Shown in pieces: positions 50,109-61,709 of a stretch of DNA of 64,000 bases. The position numbers were made by a program, and so were the translations under genes. This stretch comes from Euptelea pleiosperma (lineage: Eukaryota; Streptophyta; Magnoliopsida; Ranunculales; Eupteleaceae), in the NCBI GenBank assembly GCA_035048495.1, contig CM068543.1:24727751-24791750 (forward strand), in the 5' to 3' direction. Below the pieces are notes generated by a model. That model made no database searches. It had not been told where the DNA came from and worked only from the letters and a program-made list of their open reading frames with translations. The stretch's first letter is position 1, and every line of letters begins with the position of its first letter.

Positions 50109-51912
50109 ATGGATGTCACCTTCCGTGAGGAGCTTTCTTATTTCTCTCCCACCTCTCTTCAGGGGGAGAGTAGTAATGAAGAGAGGTGGAATGTTCATCT
50201 TCCTGCTATATCCCTATCTCCTCCGCTAGAGTTTGAGCAGCCTCCACCCACTCATACTACTGTGATGGATAGTGCACCTGGAGCTCAGAAGGAGCTCAAA
50301 GTCTATAGCAGAAGGGCGACAGTCACAGTTGATCCAGGACCAGTGGTTTCTTCCTCGGCTCTAGGTAATCCTCCATCTCTCCCTATACCTGTCATTCCCT
50401 TGTCTACTGATGATTCTGATCTTCCTATTGCTATTAGAAAAGGCATCAGAAGTTGTACTCAACATCCTTTGAGCAACTTCGTTTCCTACAATGCCTTGTC
50501 ACCTTCATACAGAGCCTTTATCACATTAGTTTCCACCATTCCCACTCCCTCTTCCGTGGCAGAAGGGTTAGCACACCCTAGATGGAAAGCTGCTATGGTA
50601 GAAGAAATGAAGGCGCTGGATAAGAACAAAACTTGGGAGCTTGTTGACTTGCCAAGAGGCAAGAAGCTGGTTGGATGCAGATGGGTGTTCACAGTGAAGT
50701 ACAAGGCCGATGGGTCAGTAGAGAAGTACAAGGCCAGGCTGGTTGCCAAAGGGTACACTCAGACCTACGGGATTGACTATGTGGAGACCTTCGCACCTGT
50801 GGCAAAGATGAACTCTATCAGGGTTTTGTTGTCTGTACAACAATCCAAGCATGGCCTTTGCATCAGCTGGATGTAAAGAATGCATTCCTTCATGGTGATC
50901 TGCATGAAGAGGTCTATATGGTACCTACTCCAGGGTTATGGGCATAAGCAATCCCCCAGAGCTTGGTTTGAGAGGTTCACTCCAGCAGTGAAGAAGTTGG
51001 GATATACTCAAGCCTAGCCGATCACACCCTATTTGTGAAGCACCTAGGGAAGAGCACTACAGCCCTCATCGTGTATGTTGACGATATCATTCTGACAGGG
51101 AATGATGCAGATGAGGTGATCAAGCTAAAGGATCATCTAGCAGGCAAGGTTGAGACCAAAAATCTAGGACCCCTCAAGTACTTTCTTGGCATAGAAGTTG
51201 CAAGATCCAGCCAAGGGATCTTTATCTCACAAAGGAAGTACGTCTTAGATCTATTGAAGGACTCTGGCAAGCTGGGAGCTAAGCTAGTGGAGACCTCCAT
51301 AGAGCAGAATCACTAGCTGGCCGACTTGAGTAGTATACCTTTACAGGATGTGGGGAGCTTCCAGAGATTGGTTGGAAGGTTGATCTACCTCTTCTTGACT
51401 CGTCCAGACATTGCCTATGCAGTCAGTGTTATCAGTCAGTACATGCATTCTCCTAGGGAGATTCACTTAGAGGTAGCTCACAGGATATTGAGATACTTCA
51501 AGTCTGCCCCTAGCCGAGGCCTCTTTTTTCAGAAGAATGGTCACATGAGAGGAGTCATATACTGATGCAGACTGGGCTGGTGCCAAGGATGACAGGAGAT
51601 CTACCTTAGGCTATTGCACCTTTGTGGGAGGCAATCTAGTTACCTGGAGGAGCAAGAAGTAACCAGTAGTTGCTAGATCCAGTGGAGAGGTAGAATTTAG
51701 GGCAATGGCCCATGGCTTGTGTGAGATACTCTAGCTGAAGATGTTGGTGGCTGAACTTGGCTTTCCAGTCTTGGGACCTATTAGCCTGTACTGTGACAAC
51801 AAGGCGGCTATCAGCATTGCTCACAATCTAGTGCAACATGATCGGGCCAACACATTGAAGTGGATCGCCACTTCATTCGGGAGAAGATTGTATCTGTGCC
51901 CCTTTTGTGAAG
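50109..51912 (+). pseudogene. copia D reverse transcriptase and RNase H
   Basis: RT 50109-50876 ([40 protein letters not shown]) is frameshifted at about 50838; the polymerase motif YVDDIILTGND is in 51035-51316. RNase H pieces follow in 51326-51565 (RLIYLFLTRPDIAYAVSVIS) and 51741 on ([20 protein letters not shown]). Stops at about 51317, 51661 and 51732 break the frame; a MITE interrupts the last part. Confidence 0.88.
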
Positions 51913-52588
51913 GGGACGGGATATTGGCACCCGCGCTTTCGCTCAGTAAACCCAAAAACCCCCCTCCCTCATTTTTCACTCATCACACCCATAAAAAAAA
52001 GAAAAAAAACCCAAAAAAACTGAAAAAAAAACCAGAGGAGAAGAAGAAAGAAGAAGAAGAAGAAGAGGAGGAGGAGGAGAAGAAGGGGTGGAGGAGGAGG
52101 ACAACGACGCTACCGCCACCACCGCCACAGTAGGGAGGAAGAGAACAAGGGCGCCGCTGCTACCGCAGGTACGTCTTTCCTCTCTCTCTTGCTCTCTCTC
52201 TCTCTCTCGGTTTTGGGCTGCATCGGCGGCCCCAGAGGCCGAGTGTGGCATTCACACTCGGCCTCGGCGGCTGCTAAGGGCTACCGAATGTGGAATGCCA
52301 CACTCGACCTCAGAGGCTGCGGAGGCAGCCCAGAATTGAGAGAGAGAGAGATAGAGAGGAGAGACATACCTCCGGTGGTGGTAGTGGCGACGACGTCCTC
52401 CTCTTCTTCTCTACCTCCGGTGGTGGTAGCGGCGGCGGCGTCCTCCCCCTCTTCTTCTTCTTCTTCTTCTTCTCCTCTGTTTTTCCTCATCTTCTCTGTT
52501 TTTTTTTTTGTTTTTTGTTTCTTGGTGGATGGGTGTGATGAGTGATGGGTTTACTGAGCAAAAACGCGGGTGCCAATATCCCGTCCCT
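51913..52588. mobile_element. 676-bp MITE with purine/pyrimidine arms, inside copia D RNase H
   Basis: Terminal inverted repeats of 41 bp differ at two positions and begin GGGACGGGATATTGGCACCC. The insertion is flanked by a perfect 8-bp duplication TTGTGAAG (51905-51912 and 52589-52596). Host RNase H sequence resumes exactly at the right copy. Inside are a purine-rich arm (GAAGAAGAGG repeats, 52025-52095), its pyrimidine counterpart (CTTCTTCTT repeats, 52452-52480) and a GC-rich core (52215-52335) with inverted copies of GAGTGTGGCATTC. An 8-bp duplication fits hAT-like elements, although the TIR start is not typical of them. The ORFs inside are artefacts of the repeats. Confidence 0.9.
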
Positions 52589-52707
52589 TGTGAAGACAGA
52601 TGAGCAAGTAGCAGATGTCTTCACCAAAGGAGTTCCCAGTTGGCAACTTCATAGATGTTTATGCAAGTTGAGCATGAAAGATATCTATGCGCCAACTTGA
52701 GGGGGAG
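52589..52707 (+). pseudogene. copia D RNase H tail and polypurine tract
   Basis: Continues the RNase H frame after the MITE (VKTDEQVADVFTKG equivalent, 52592-52632) to the stop within GCGCCAACTTGA. The tract GAGGGGGAG abuts the 3' LTR. Confidence 0.85.
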
Positions 52708-52939
52708 TGTTATTAGAGACGTAGAAATACGTATTTATCTTTTATAAGGGTAGTTCTGTAAATGCCTCTTATGAGGGGTATACTTGTCCTTTTTATGTAA
52801 TTCTTTATATAAATAAGATTTATGGGGTCATTGTGAATTAATCACAATAAATATCCCTTTTCTCTCTCTCTCTCTCTCTTCTCTACTATATTCCCTCTTC
52901 TACAAACCTAACCCTAACCCTAATTCTTAGAATTTAACT
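52708..52939 (+). repeat. copia D 3' LTR
   Basis: Begins TGTTATTAGAGACGTAG after the polypurine tract, has an expanded CT run near 52862-52881 and two telomere-like CCCTAA units near 52913-52922, and ends AATTTAACT. The sequence after it (TTCCTCACACC) is copia F. Confidence 0.9.
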
Positions 52940-53087
52940 TTCCTCACACCAACTACTCTCTCCCTGAGGACCGGCATGGCTAGCAACGGAAAAATAGGGA
53001 GTCGATTCCAGAAAGGTGACATCTATAGTAACAAACATTTTCCGTGTGGGAGGATGATAGCATTTGTACCATTTCGAGGAAGAGGAG
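52940..53087 (-). mobile_element. copia F, integrase/RT junction fragment
   Basis: In antisense it matches the copia G stretch around 59660-59820: the [26 protein letters not shown] and ESSWCEE equivalents are readable. It is cut at the left by copia D and at the right by the copia E LTR, so the rest of F must lie beyond the window's right end. About 1.7 kb of F (RT and most of RNase H) between this piece and 42885 is missing. Confidence 0.7.
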
Positions 53088-53436
53088 TGTTGTTGTTTGA
53101 GGTTGTCACCAATATGCTAAAGATCGAGAGAGGGAAATAATTAGGGAGAGAAGGAGATATTAGGGTTTGAGAGAGAATAGGGAGATTGAAGTGAATATTC
53201 AATCTCCCATAAGTAATATTTATAAGTAGGGGAAACCCCTTCTACAAGTAAAGGAGAAATCGTGTGGGTCAAGTGGGGGCCCACCACTTAACCCACTAAC
53301 ATGAAATAAAGAGATTGTGGGTTAAGTGGATGGGCCCATCACTTAACCCATAAGCAATAGATAATAAACCCCACGTGGGGTAGTGGAGAGCAGCCCACTA
53401 AGAACACCCCCACGTGGGTGTACATAGAATCCAACA
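53088..53436 (-). repeat. copia E 3' LTR
   Basis: Begins TGTTGTTGTTTGAGGTTGTC and ends GAATCCAACA on the + strand. The first 29 bases match the partial 5' LTR at 63972-64000 with one difference. Confidence 0.9.
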
Positions 53437-53443
53437 CTCTCCC

Positions 53444-54808
53444 TCAAACTGGTGCGAAGATATCCATCATGCCCTGCTTGGCTATTAGTGTATTCAGGAT
53501 TGACTTGTTGACTCCCTTAGTAAGTATATCGGCAACCTGCTCTCGAGTCCTTACGTAGGGTGTACAAATCAATCCCTGATGAAGCTTCTCCTTGATGAAG
53601 TGCCTATCAACCTCGATGTGTTTAGTCCTGTCATGCTGAACTGGGTTGTGAGCAATGCTAATGGCCGTTTTGTTGTCACAATAGAGGCTCATTGGGTCTG
53701 TCACCTTGACTCCCAGTTCTGCTAACATGATCTTCAACCACAAGAGCTCACACACTCCATGTGCCATGAAGCGGAAGTCTACCTCTGCATTGGATCGGGC
53801 GACAACTGGTTGTTTCTTGCTCCTCCAAGACACCAAGTTGCCTCCAACAAAGGTACAATAACCTGATGTAGACCGTTTATCGGTCACTGCACCTGCCCAA
53901 TCTGCATCACTGTATGCTTCCACCCTGAGGTGGCCATGAACTCCAAACAATATGTCTCGATATATCAATCTGCCAACTCCAACATGCATTCACCTTGGTG
54001 AATGCATGAATCGGCTAATGACACTTACTCCATAAGCAATGTCAGGCCGTGTATGGGCAAGATATATCAATCTGCCAACCGATCGCTAAAATAAGGCAGG
54101 ATCACCTAGAAGTGTACCGTCCTCAGAATTCAGTTGATGGTTCTGATCAATAGAAGTATTTGCTGGTCTCGAACCCAAATACCCAGTCTCGCTCTGTAAG
54201 TCTAGGACATACTTTCTCTGTGAAATGAAGATGCCTCTCGATGACCTGGCAACCTCAATCCCTAGAAAGTATCTCAATGGTCCTAGATCTTTCGTCTCAA
54301 ACTCAAACGACAAGAAGGCCTTGAGCCTTGTGATCTTTGTCGGGTCACTCCCCGTAATGACTATGTCATCCACATATACGATCAATGCAGTGATACTGGT
54401 CTGTAGATGCTTCACAAACAGAGTGTGATCTGTCTGACTCTGTGTGTAGCCTACATTTCTCACTGCACTGCTGAACCGTTCAAACCAAGCTCGAGGAGAT
54501 TGCTTCAACCCATATAAAGCTTTCTTCAATTTGCACACCCTGTCTTCACTTCCAGCAAGCTTCAACCCTGGTGGCACTTTCATGTAAACTTCCTCTGTTA
54601 GGTCCCCATGTAGAAAAGCGTTCTTTACATTCAGCTGATGTAAAGGCCATGACCTGTTTGCAGCCAAGGACAGTAAAACCCTGATTGAGTTCATCTTGGC
54701 TACAAGTGCAAATGTCTCCTGGTAATCTATCACATAGGTCTGGGTGAACCCCTTGGCAACTAGCCGAGCTTTGTACCTATCAATGGAATCATCTGCCTTG
54801 TGCTTCAC
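53444..54808 (-). pseudogene. copia E RT and RNase H
   Basis: RT 54086-54808 has [60 protein letters not shown] and YVDDIVITGSD (catalytic YVDD intact). RNase H 53444-53989 has [40 protein letters not shown] and VDRHFIKEKLH, ending VADILTKGVNKS then MMDIFAPV. The frame between the two is broken near 53990-54090. Confidence 0.9.
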
Positions 54809-56504
54809 AATGAAGACCTACTTGCACCCCACTGGTTTCTTCCCCCTGGGTAAAGAAACAAGATCCCATGGCTTGTTTTTTTCAAGAGCCTGCATTTCGT
54901 CTATCATAGCCCCTTTCACTTTGGGTGACTAAGTGCATCTGCAATGGTAGATGACAAGGAAACAGATGAAACAGTGCTAACAAATGTCTAATAAGATAGA
55001 GACAATGACTGGTAAGAAATGAAGTGAGAGAATGGGTGCTCGGTGTAAGTGCACACACCCTTACGAAGTGCAATGGGTAGATCCTCCTCTGGAGTAGGAG
55101 TCTCTAAGGACTCATGAACTAAAGCAGGGGTAGAAACAATACCTGGATCTGGATCCGATAGTAGATTGGCAAGCACAGAATCAGTGACTTGTCCTTTCTT
55201 CCTGGATTTGGCATAAACTCGCATATCCGCTGCTGTAGTAGTAGAAGTGTCATTGCCAATAGTAGACACAGATTCGACCATAGGCACAGGAGTGGAGATG
55301 AGTACTAGAACCGGCATGGGGACAGGGATCTCGTCCACAATATCACACTCCCCCTGAAGAGAGACCCTACTGCCAAAGAACGGAACGTGCTCAGCAAAGG
55401 TGACGTCCAGAGATGTGAAACGTCGACGTGAACCCAGATGATAGCATTTGTATCCCTTCTGAGTGGAAGGGTACCCAGAAAAATACATCTCAAGGCCCGT
55501 GCATCAAGTTTGTCACGAGAGTGACGATGAACATGCACATAGCATACACACCCAAAGACTTTGGGAGGAACAATGAAGGCTGGACTATCGGGACGCAGGA
55601 CAGACAAATGGGTCTGAAAGCCAAGAATGCGAGAGGGCATGCGATTGATGAGATACGCAGCCAGAAGGATGGATTCAGACCAAAAAGATTTTGGAACCTG
55701 CAGCCCAAGACGAAGGGCACGCTCAACCATGAGAAGGTGACGGTTTTTTCTTTCAGCTTTCCATTTTGTTGGGGAGTCGACAGATAAGAAGTTTGATGTA
55801 CAATGCCATGAGAGGCAAAGTAATTTCTAAGGCTCCTGTCTAGGTACTCACCCCCATTATCAGAGCGGAGAATTTTGAGTGGGGTACTGAACTGAGTGGT
55901 GACAATCTTGTGGAAAGTCTGAAAAATGGAAAAAACCTCATCTTTCGACTTCATAAGATATACCCAGGTAGAGCCACTGAAATCATAAACAAATGTAACA
56001 AAATATCGGAATCCAAATAAAGACATCACCAGGGCAGGACCCCACACATCAGAATGTACAGTATTGAAAGGAATAGTACTTTTATTTTCACTAAGAGGAA
56101 AAACAGTGCAACAATGCTTTGCGAGTTCACAAGTTTCATAGTGGAACGGAACATCGCAAAGAGAAGAGAAAGCAGGAAAGACACGCTTTAAAACCGACAC
56201 TGGTACATGATCAAGCTGGTTATGCCGAAGCAATAATTGGTCTTTATTGACTCGACTATTGCTACTGATGCTGGACTGATGTGCTGAAGAAATTGAGCGA
56301 TCATGGAGGTACAAGTCACCTTCCTCACATCTACTGCCAATCGTCCGCCTCGACTCCAGATCTTAAAACACACAGTAAGAAGGAAAAAAGGTTACACTGC
56401 AATTAAGATTCTTGGTAAGGCTACTGACATATAAAAGATTAGCTGTAAACTGAAGAACATGCAGTACCAAGGACGAGGTTAGTGTTGAAGAGGCATGAAC
56501 ATTG
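54809..56504 (-). pseudogene. copia E integrase and RT start
   Basis: Integrase 55490-56314 reads LLRHNQLDHVPVSVLKRVFP, YETCELAKHCC, VHSDVWGPALVMSLFGFRYF, RSDNGGEYLDRSLRNYFASH and STPQQNGKLKEKTVTF, where the third acidic motif is frameshifted. 54988-55488 continues with the RT N-terminal part (SFFGSRVSLQGECDIVDE-type) and PIALRKGVCTYTEHPFSHFI. GAG-pre-integrase remnants follow to about 56500, where copia G begins. Confidence 0.85.
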
Positions 56505-56689
56505 TGTTGTCAGTATGAGAGAGAATATAATATAAGATATATGGTGGGTGGAGATATTAATGTGGGTGTAATTGTTTTGACCTAGTAATATAAATAATAT
56601 TGTGGGACGTTGGTAGATTTAACTCTCTAACGCTTTCCCTTCTTTTTCTCTCTTCTTCTCCTCTCTTCCTGAAACCCTATAATTCTACT
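56505..56689 (+). repeat. copia G 5' LTR
   Basis: 185 bp, TGTTGTCAGTATGAG to ATTCTACT. TATA-like runs (ATATAATATAAGATATAT) occur early in it. The end is fixed by the adjacent primer-binding site and by the CATTG duplication. Confidence 0.95.
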
Positions 56690-56701
56690 TGGTATCAGAG
56701 C
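56690..56701 (+). other. copia G primer-binding site
   Basis: TGGTATCAGAGC is the exact complement of the 3' end of plant initiator tRNA-Met, where minus-strand cDNA synthesis would start. It touches the LTR without spacer. Confidence 0.9.
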
Positions 56702-57402
56702 ATAGCGAATCGAATCCGCACAAAAACTTCAGGGGTGAATCTCCTCACGCCTCAGACATTCAAGGGGTGATCAACATTGCTGACGTCATCGCTGACGTCA
56801 TGGAGCCGTACGGCTGACGTCATCAGCTGTATGGACAGGGTGCTCAAGATCTCCAAAACCTTCACCTTCCAGTAGATGACATTTTTCTAGGAATTTTGGT
56901 GATTTTTTGGGAATTTTTTGGACCTTTTTTGAGCATGTTATGGCTGATATTCGAAAATATTGAAAAACAGGCTCGTTTCAGTTCGTGGTGATTTGCGACC
57001 TCTTTCAAAGCTTCTTGGCTTCGATTGCTGCTTCGTTTTGGTCCCTCCCATTATTACCTACAGGCCTATGCCATTTATTTCAAGTTTGGTGGAGTATTGA
57101 GGCTGGGGGATCGATTTTTCCCCCCTATTATTACCGCCGGCGTCTTTTTTGCCCTTATTGGGCATCACGAACACCCTCAATCCATGTTGGTTGGCTCCCC
57201 TATGCCTTTAATCCTTTCTTGGATGCTTTGTTGGAACTTTGGGATGATCCCATCACTCCGTGATCTCTTGGTTAGCGTGGCTTGAGTCGTTTGACTCGTT
57301 TCGATCTCCGTTGTGCCTCCGGTTTGTCTCAGATCGTGGTAACTGTTTATTGGGTGGTCTTTTTCTATTATTTGCTTGTTATTTGTTGTTTGTGACGCAG
57401 CT

Positions 57403-58754
57403 ATGCCGACGTCAGATGCATCCGGAGCCTCAGATGTGGTCTCCAGGCCTACCGGCCCCCCAGTTTCAGCCCCTACTCCATATGAAAACCCTGTGTTGCA
57501 GATCACCACTATCAAGCTGGCTGGAAAAAATTATTTGGAATGGTCTAGGGCTGCCAAGATGTTTATTGGTGGCCGTGGAAAACAAGGATATCTTACTGGC
57601 CGTCTAGTGGCTCCTAAAGAGGATGACCCCGAGTTTGAGAAATGGGAATCGGGCAATTTGACTGTTATGTCGTGGCTTCTTAACTCTATGGAGCCCCACA
57701 TCAGTCGAGGATTCCTATTTCATACTACTGCAAAGGAGATCTGGGACTTGCGCCAGAGCATTGCCACTCTTCGTCAAGGAGACTTGCCTTTAGCCGAGTA
57801 TTTTGCTAAGCTTCGTAGCATGTGGGAGGAGCTTGATTATTATCAAGTTTTTACCCCTGCCTGTACCACAGATGGTAAGGCATATCGCACGTTGGTGGAT
57901 CAGAACAGGATATATGAGTTCCTTGCTGGCTTGAATGCTGATTTCGAGTTAGCCCGTGTCCAGTTGCTCAGTAAAGATGATTTACCCTCGCTTAACCAAG
58001 TATACGCCTATGTTCAAAGTGAAGAAAGTCGCAGAGATGTCATGTCTCATCTTCCCAAACATGAAAAGTTTGCCCTGGCTGCAGTTTCATCATCACAGAA
58101 ACCACCACAGCATCGCCCTAAAGGTCCTCCACCTACTTGTGCTCATTGTGGCAAGAAAGGCCACAGTCAAGATAAATGCTGGAGTCTTCATATGTGTGAG
58201 GGGTGTGGCAAGAAGGGCCATAGTAAAGAAAAATGTTGGAATATTGTTGGACGACCCCTGCAGTCGTCCCTGCCGTCATCACGCGCACCTCCCACTGCCC
58301 ACAGTGTTGCTATGGATACTCCTACAGATCCATCCCCTTCCTCGGACACACCACCAGTTACTATTTCTCGAGAGGAGCTCGAGAATATACGGCGCTTTAT
58401 GGCCCACTTGGATGGACCTTCGGCCACTTCTGCATTTGCCCGTACCATCGGTTCTGCCCATCATGTTTCCGCCTTTACTTCTTCCTCACCCTGGATTATT
58501 GATTCGGGGGCTTCAGAGCATATGACGGGTATGTCTACCTTATTTTCTTCCTATTCTGTGGGTTCTGGGGCTGATAAAGTCCGCATCGCAGATGGCATCC
58601 TTTCCTCTGTCTCTGGGAAAGGTCGTGTCATAGCCACATCTGAGATTTCTTTATCCTCTGTCCTTCATGTTCCCAAGTTTGATACTAACCTGCTTTCTGT
58701 TAGCTCTCTCACAAAAACCCTGAATTGTTGTCACTTTCTTTCCTTCTCATTGTG
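57403..58754 (+). pseudogene. copia G gag and protease
   Basis: One open frame from the ATG at 57403 (the frame is open further up to 57376). Gag UBN2 region: [60 protein letters not shown]. Two zinc knuckles, CAHCGKKGHSQDKC and CEGCGKKGHSKEKC, near 58138 and 58195. Protease [20 protein letters not shown] near 58492 with DSG intact. About 17 residues are missing after KEIWD compared with elements D and E, in frame. A frameshift near 58740 ends the frame before CVFQDLVTRR. Confidence 0.9.
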
Positions 58755-59530
58755 TGTTTCAGGACTTGGTCACGAGGAGGACGATTGGCACTGGACGTGA
58801 AGTGAATGGTCTCTATCTCCTGGATGAGTCTCCCACAGTTCCAGCAGCGTTGCAGTCTCGTAGTCATAATAATAGTTTCAATAAGGAGCAGCTACTGTCT
58901 TGGCATGCTCGTCTTGGTCATGTGTCTTTTCCATATTTACGTCCCTTATTTCCTACATTGTTTCAGTCTGTATCGCTGTCTGAACTTCATTATGAAGTGT
59001 GTGCTCTGTCCAAGCACACTCGTTCTGTTTTCCCACCACGGGGTAATAAAAGTAATGCTATTTTTGATTTGATTCATTCTGATGTTTGGGGCCCGTCCCT
59101 GGTTATTTCCATTTTTGGTTATCGCTACTTTGTCTCGTTTGTGGATGATTTCTCTAGGTGCACATGGATATTTGTTATGAAATCTAAAGATGAAGTGTTT
59201 TCTATCTTCCAGAACTTCCACAAACTAATCCTTACCCAGTTTGGAAAGTGTATAAAAGTTCTCCGATCTGATCAAGGGGGGGAGTACATGTATGGGGGGT
59301 TGAAGTTGTACTTGGCAGAGCATGGTATTGATCATCAAAATTTATGTGTGTTCACCCCGCAACAAAATGGGGTGGCCGAAAGAAAAAATCGACATCTACT
59401 GGAAGTGGTTCGTTCTCTCCTTTTGTGGTACAATGTTCCCAAAACTTATTGGTCTGATGCCGTGCTTCTTGCCGCCTTCCTCATCAACCGTATGCCGTCT
59501 CGGTCTCTTCAGTTCCACACTCCTTTTTAG
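58754..59530 (+). pseudogene. copia G integrase (ends in premature TAG)
   Basis: Continuous frame with FQDLVTRRTIGTGREVNGLY, the HHCC region ([32 protein letters not shown]), and the DDE core: [60 protein letters not shown]. All three acidic residues are present. The TAG at 59528-59530 interrupts the frame; the same frame resumes right after and joins RT, so a single base change accounts for the break. Confidence 0.93.
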
Positions 59531-61702
59531 TTCCTTCGTCCCTCTAGTCCTCCATTTGCGGTTCCTCCGAAAATCTTTGGCTGTGTTTGTTACGTCCATA
59601 TCCTTGGCCCTCATCGGACAAAGTTGGACCCTAAAGCACTTAAATGTGTGTTCCTAGGGTACTCCTCAAGCTCGAAGGGGTATAAATGCTATCATCCTCC
59701 CACACGAAGGAGGTTTGTTACTATGGATGTCACTTTTCTAGAATCGGCTCCTTTTTTTTCCGCTGCTAGCCCTGCCGATCCTCAGGAGGAGAGTAGTTGG
59801 TGTGAGGAACGGCATGTGACCCCTGCTTTGCCCGTGACATTAGATGATCCAGTTATTGATACTATTATGCATGACAGAGACACTAGCAAGCAGGGGGAGC
59901 TGCAAGTCTATACTCGTCGTAGAGTAAGGGAGACAAAGACCATTCCTGAATGTCAAGGTCAAGACTCCTCACTGGATCCAGGTAATTCCTCATTTGGTTC
60001 CCCTTTGGTTTCCCCTTCTTTATGTGATAGTAGTTCTGATCTTCCTATTGCTCTTCGGAAAGGGAAGAGATCCTGTACTCAACACCCTATTGCTAATTTT
60101 GTTTCCTATGATAACTTATCACCATCCTACAAATCTTTTGTTACCTCCCTGTCCTCTGTTACTCTTCCTTCTTCTGTCACAGAGGCTCTAGCACAACCCA
60201 GATGGAAGGAGGCGATGGTTGAGGAAATGAACGCACTGGAAAAAAATAACACATGGGAACTGGTTCGGTTACCACAGGGCAAGAAGCCGGTTGGATGTAA
60301 GTGGGTCTATACAGTGAAATGCAAACCGGATGGATCTGTGGATAGATACAAGGCACGGCTGGTGGCTAAGGGCTATTCTCAGACATATGGTATTGACTAC
60401 AAGGAGACATTTGCTCCTATAGCCAAACTAAACTCTATTCGGGTTATTCTCTCACTCGCAGCAAGTCAGTCCTGGCCACTACTACAGCTCGATGTTAAGA
60501 ATGCATTACTCCATGGTGACTTGAAGGAAGAAGTTTACATGCTCCCCCCTCCGGGGTTCCGGGTGTCTGATGACATGCAGAGAGTGTGTAAGTTGAAGAA
60601 AACTCTGTATGGTTTGAAACAGTCACCAAGAGCATGGTTTGAAAGATTCAGTGGAGCAGTTAAACAATTGGGATACAACCAGGGTCAGGCAGACCACACA
60701 CTCTTTATCAGACGAGTAGGGGGGACTACGACTATCCTAATTGTGTATGTGGACGACATTATTTTCACAGGGAACTGTGCAACAGAAATTTCCAGACTTA
60801 AGAGCTTCTTGGCAGCTGAATTTGAAATTAAGGATCTAGGCACCTTAAAGTACTTCTTGGGCATTGAGGTTGCAAGATCGAATGAGGGGATATACATATG
60901 CCAGAGGAAATATGTATTGGATTTACTTCAGGATACAGGCATGTTGGGGGCACGACTTGTTGATACCCCGATTGAAGCAAACCATCGGCTAGATGGTCAA
61001 TCAGGAGAACTCCTTGAGGATGTGGGTAGCTTTCAAAGACTCGTGAGACGCCTCATCTACCTAGCTCACACACGACCGGATATTGCATATGCCGTGAGTG
61101 TGGTGAGCCAGTACATGCACGCGCCTCGCACACCGCACTTGGAAGCTACTAACCGTATCTTGAGATACTTGAAGTCATCCCCAGGGAAGGGATTGTTATT
61201 TCGTCGTCATGGGCATGCGAGGGTTGAAGGCTTTACTGATGCAGATTGGGCTGGTGCCCAAGATGATAGACGGTCTACTTCAGGCTATTGCACATTTGTG
61301 GGAGGCAATCTAGTAACCTGGAGGAGCAAGAAGCAACAAGTGGTAGCTCGGTCAAGTGCGGAAGCCGAATTCCGATCTATGGCCCATGGTCTGTGTGAGC
61401 TACTATGGCTCAAAATTTTACTTAGGGAGCTAGGTTTCCCGATTGAAGGATCTATGTCGTTATATTGTGACAACAAGGCGACCATAAGCATTGCACATAA
61501 TCCCGTGCAACATGATAGAACAAAGCACATCGAAGTGGATAGACATTTCATTCGCGAGAAAGTTACTTCGGGAGTAATCTGTACACCATTCGTGCCTACG
61601 TCAGAACAAGTGGTTGATGTTCTCACCAAAGGTGTTGCAGTTGCTCAATTTCGGGCTTGTTTGGACAAGTTAGGCATGATCGATATTCATGCACCAACTT
61701 GA
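59531..61702 (+). pseudogene. copia G reverse transcriptase/RNase H
   Basis: A 692-residue frame opens at the methionine at 59624 and is readable in frame from 59531. RT motifs: [90 protein letters not shown] (catalytic) and [20 protein letters not shown]. RNase [61 protein letters not shown]. The frame ends just before the polypurine tract. Likely functional as a domain if it were expressed. Confidence 0.95.
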
Positions 61703-61709
61703 GGGGGAG

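Larger units (their letters stand above)
46683..52939 (+). mobile_element. copia element D, both LTRs, sense to TAF2
   Basis: 5' LTR 46683-46895, primer-binding site TAGTATCAGAGCC (46896 on; one mismatch), gag, protease, integrase, RT and RNase H in the + direction, polypurine tract CTTGAGGGGGAG (52696-52707), 3' LTR 52708-52939. The LTRs end in ..AACT rather than ..CA, the non-canonical TG..CT form known in some copia families. A 676-bp MITE interrupts RNase H. The left flank is gypsy sequence but the right flank is copia F sequence, and no target duplication is present. Confidence 0.9.

Noticed and set aside
52000..52540. Coding sequence within the 676-bp MITE (several 60-118 codon frames)
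   Set aside because: They are low-complexity frames created by GAA/TTC and CT repeats on both strands; no domain, and they overlap each other.
52940..52945. Target duplication for copia D (ACCTC left, TCCTC right)
   Set aside because: Four of five bases match only when shifted by one base relative to the LTR end, and the flanks belong to different elements, so it is probably chance.
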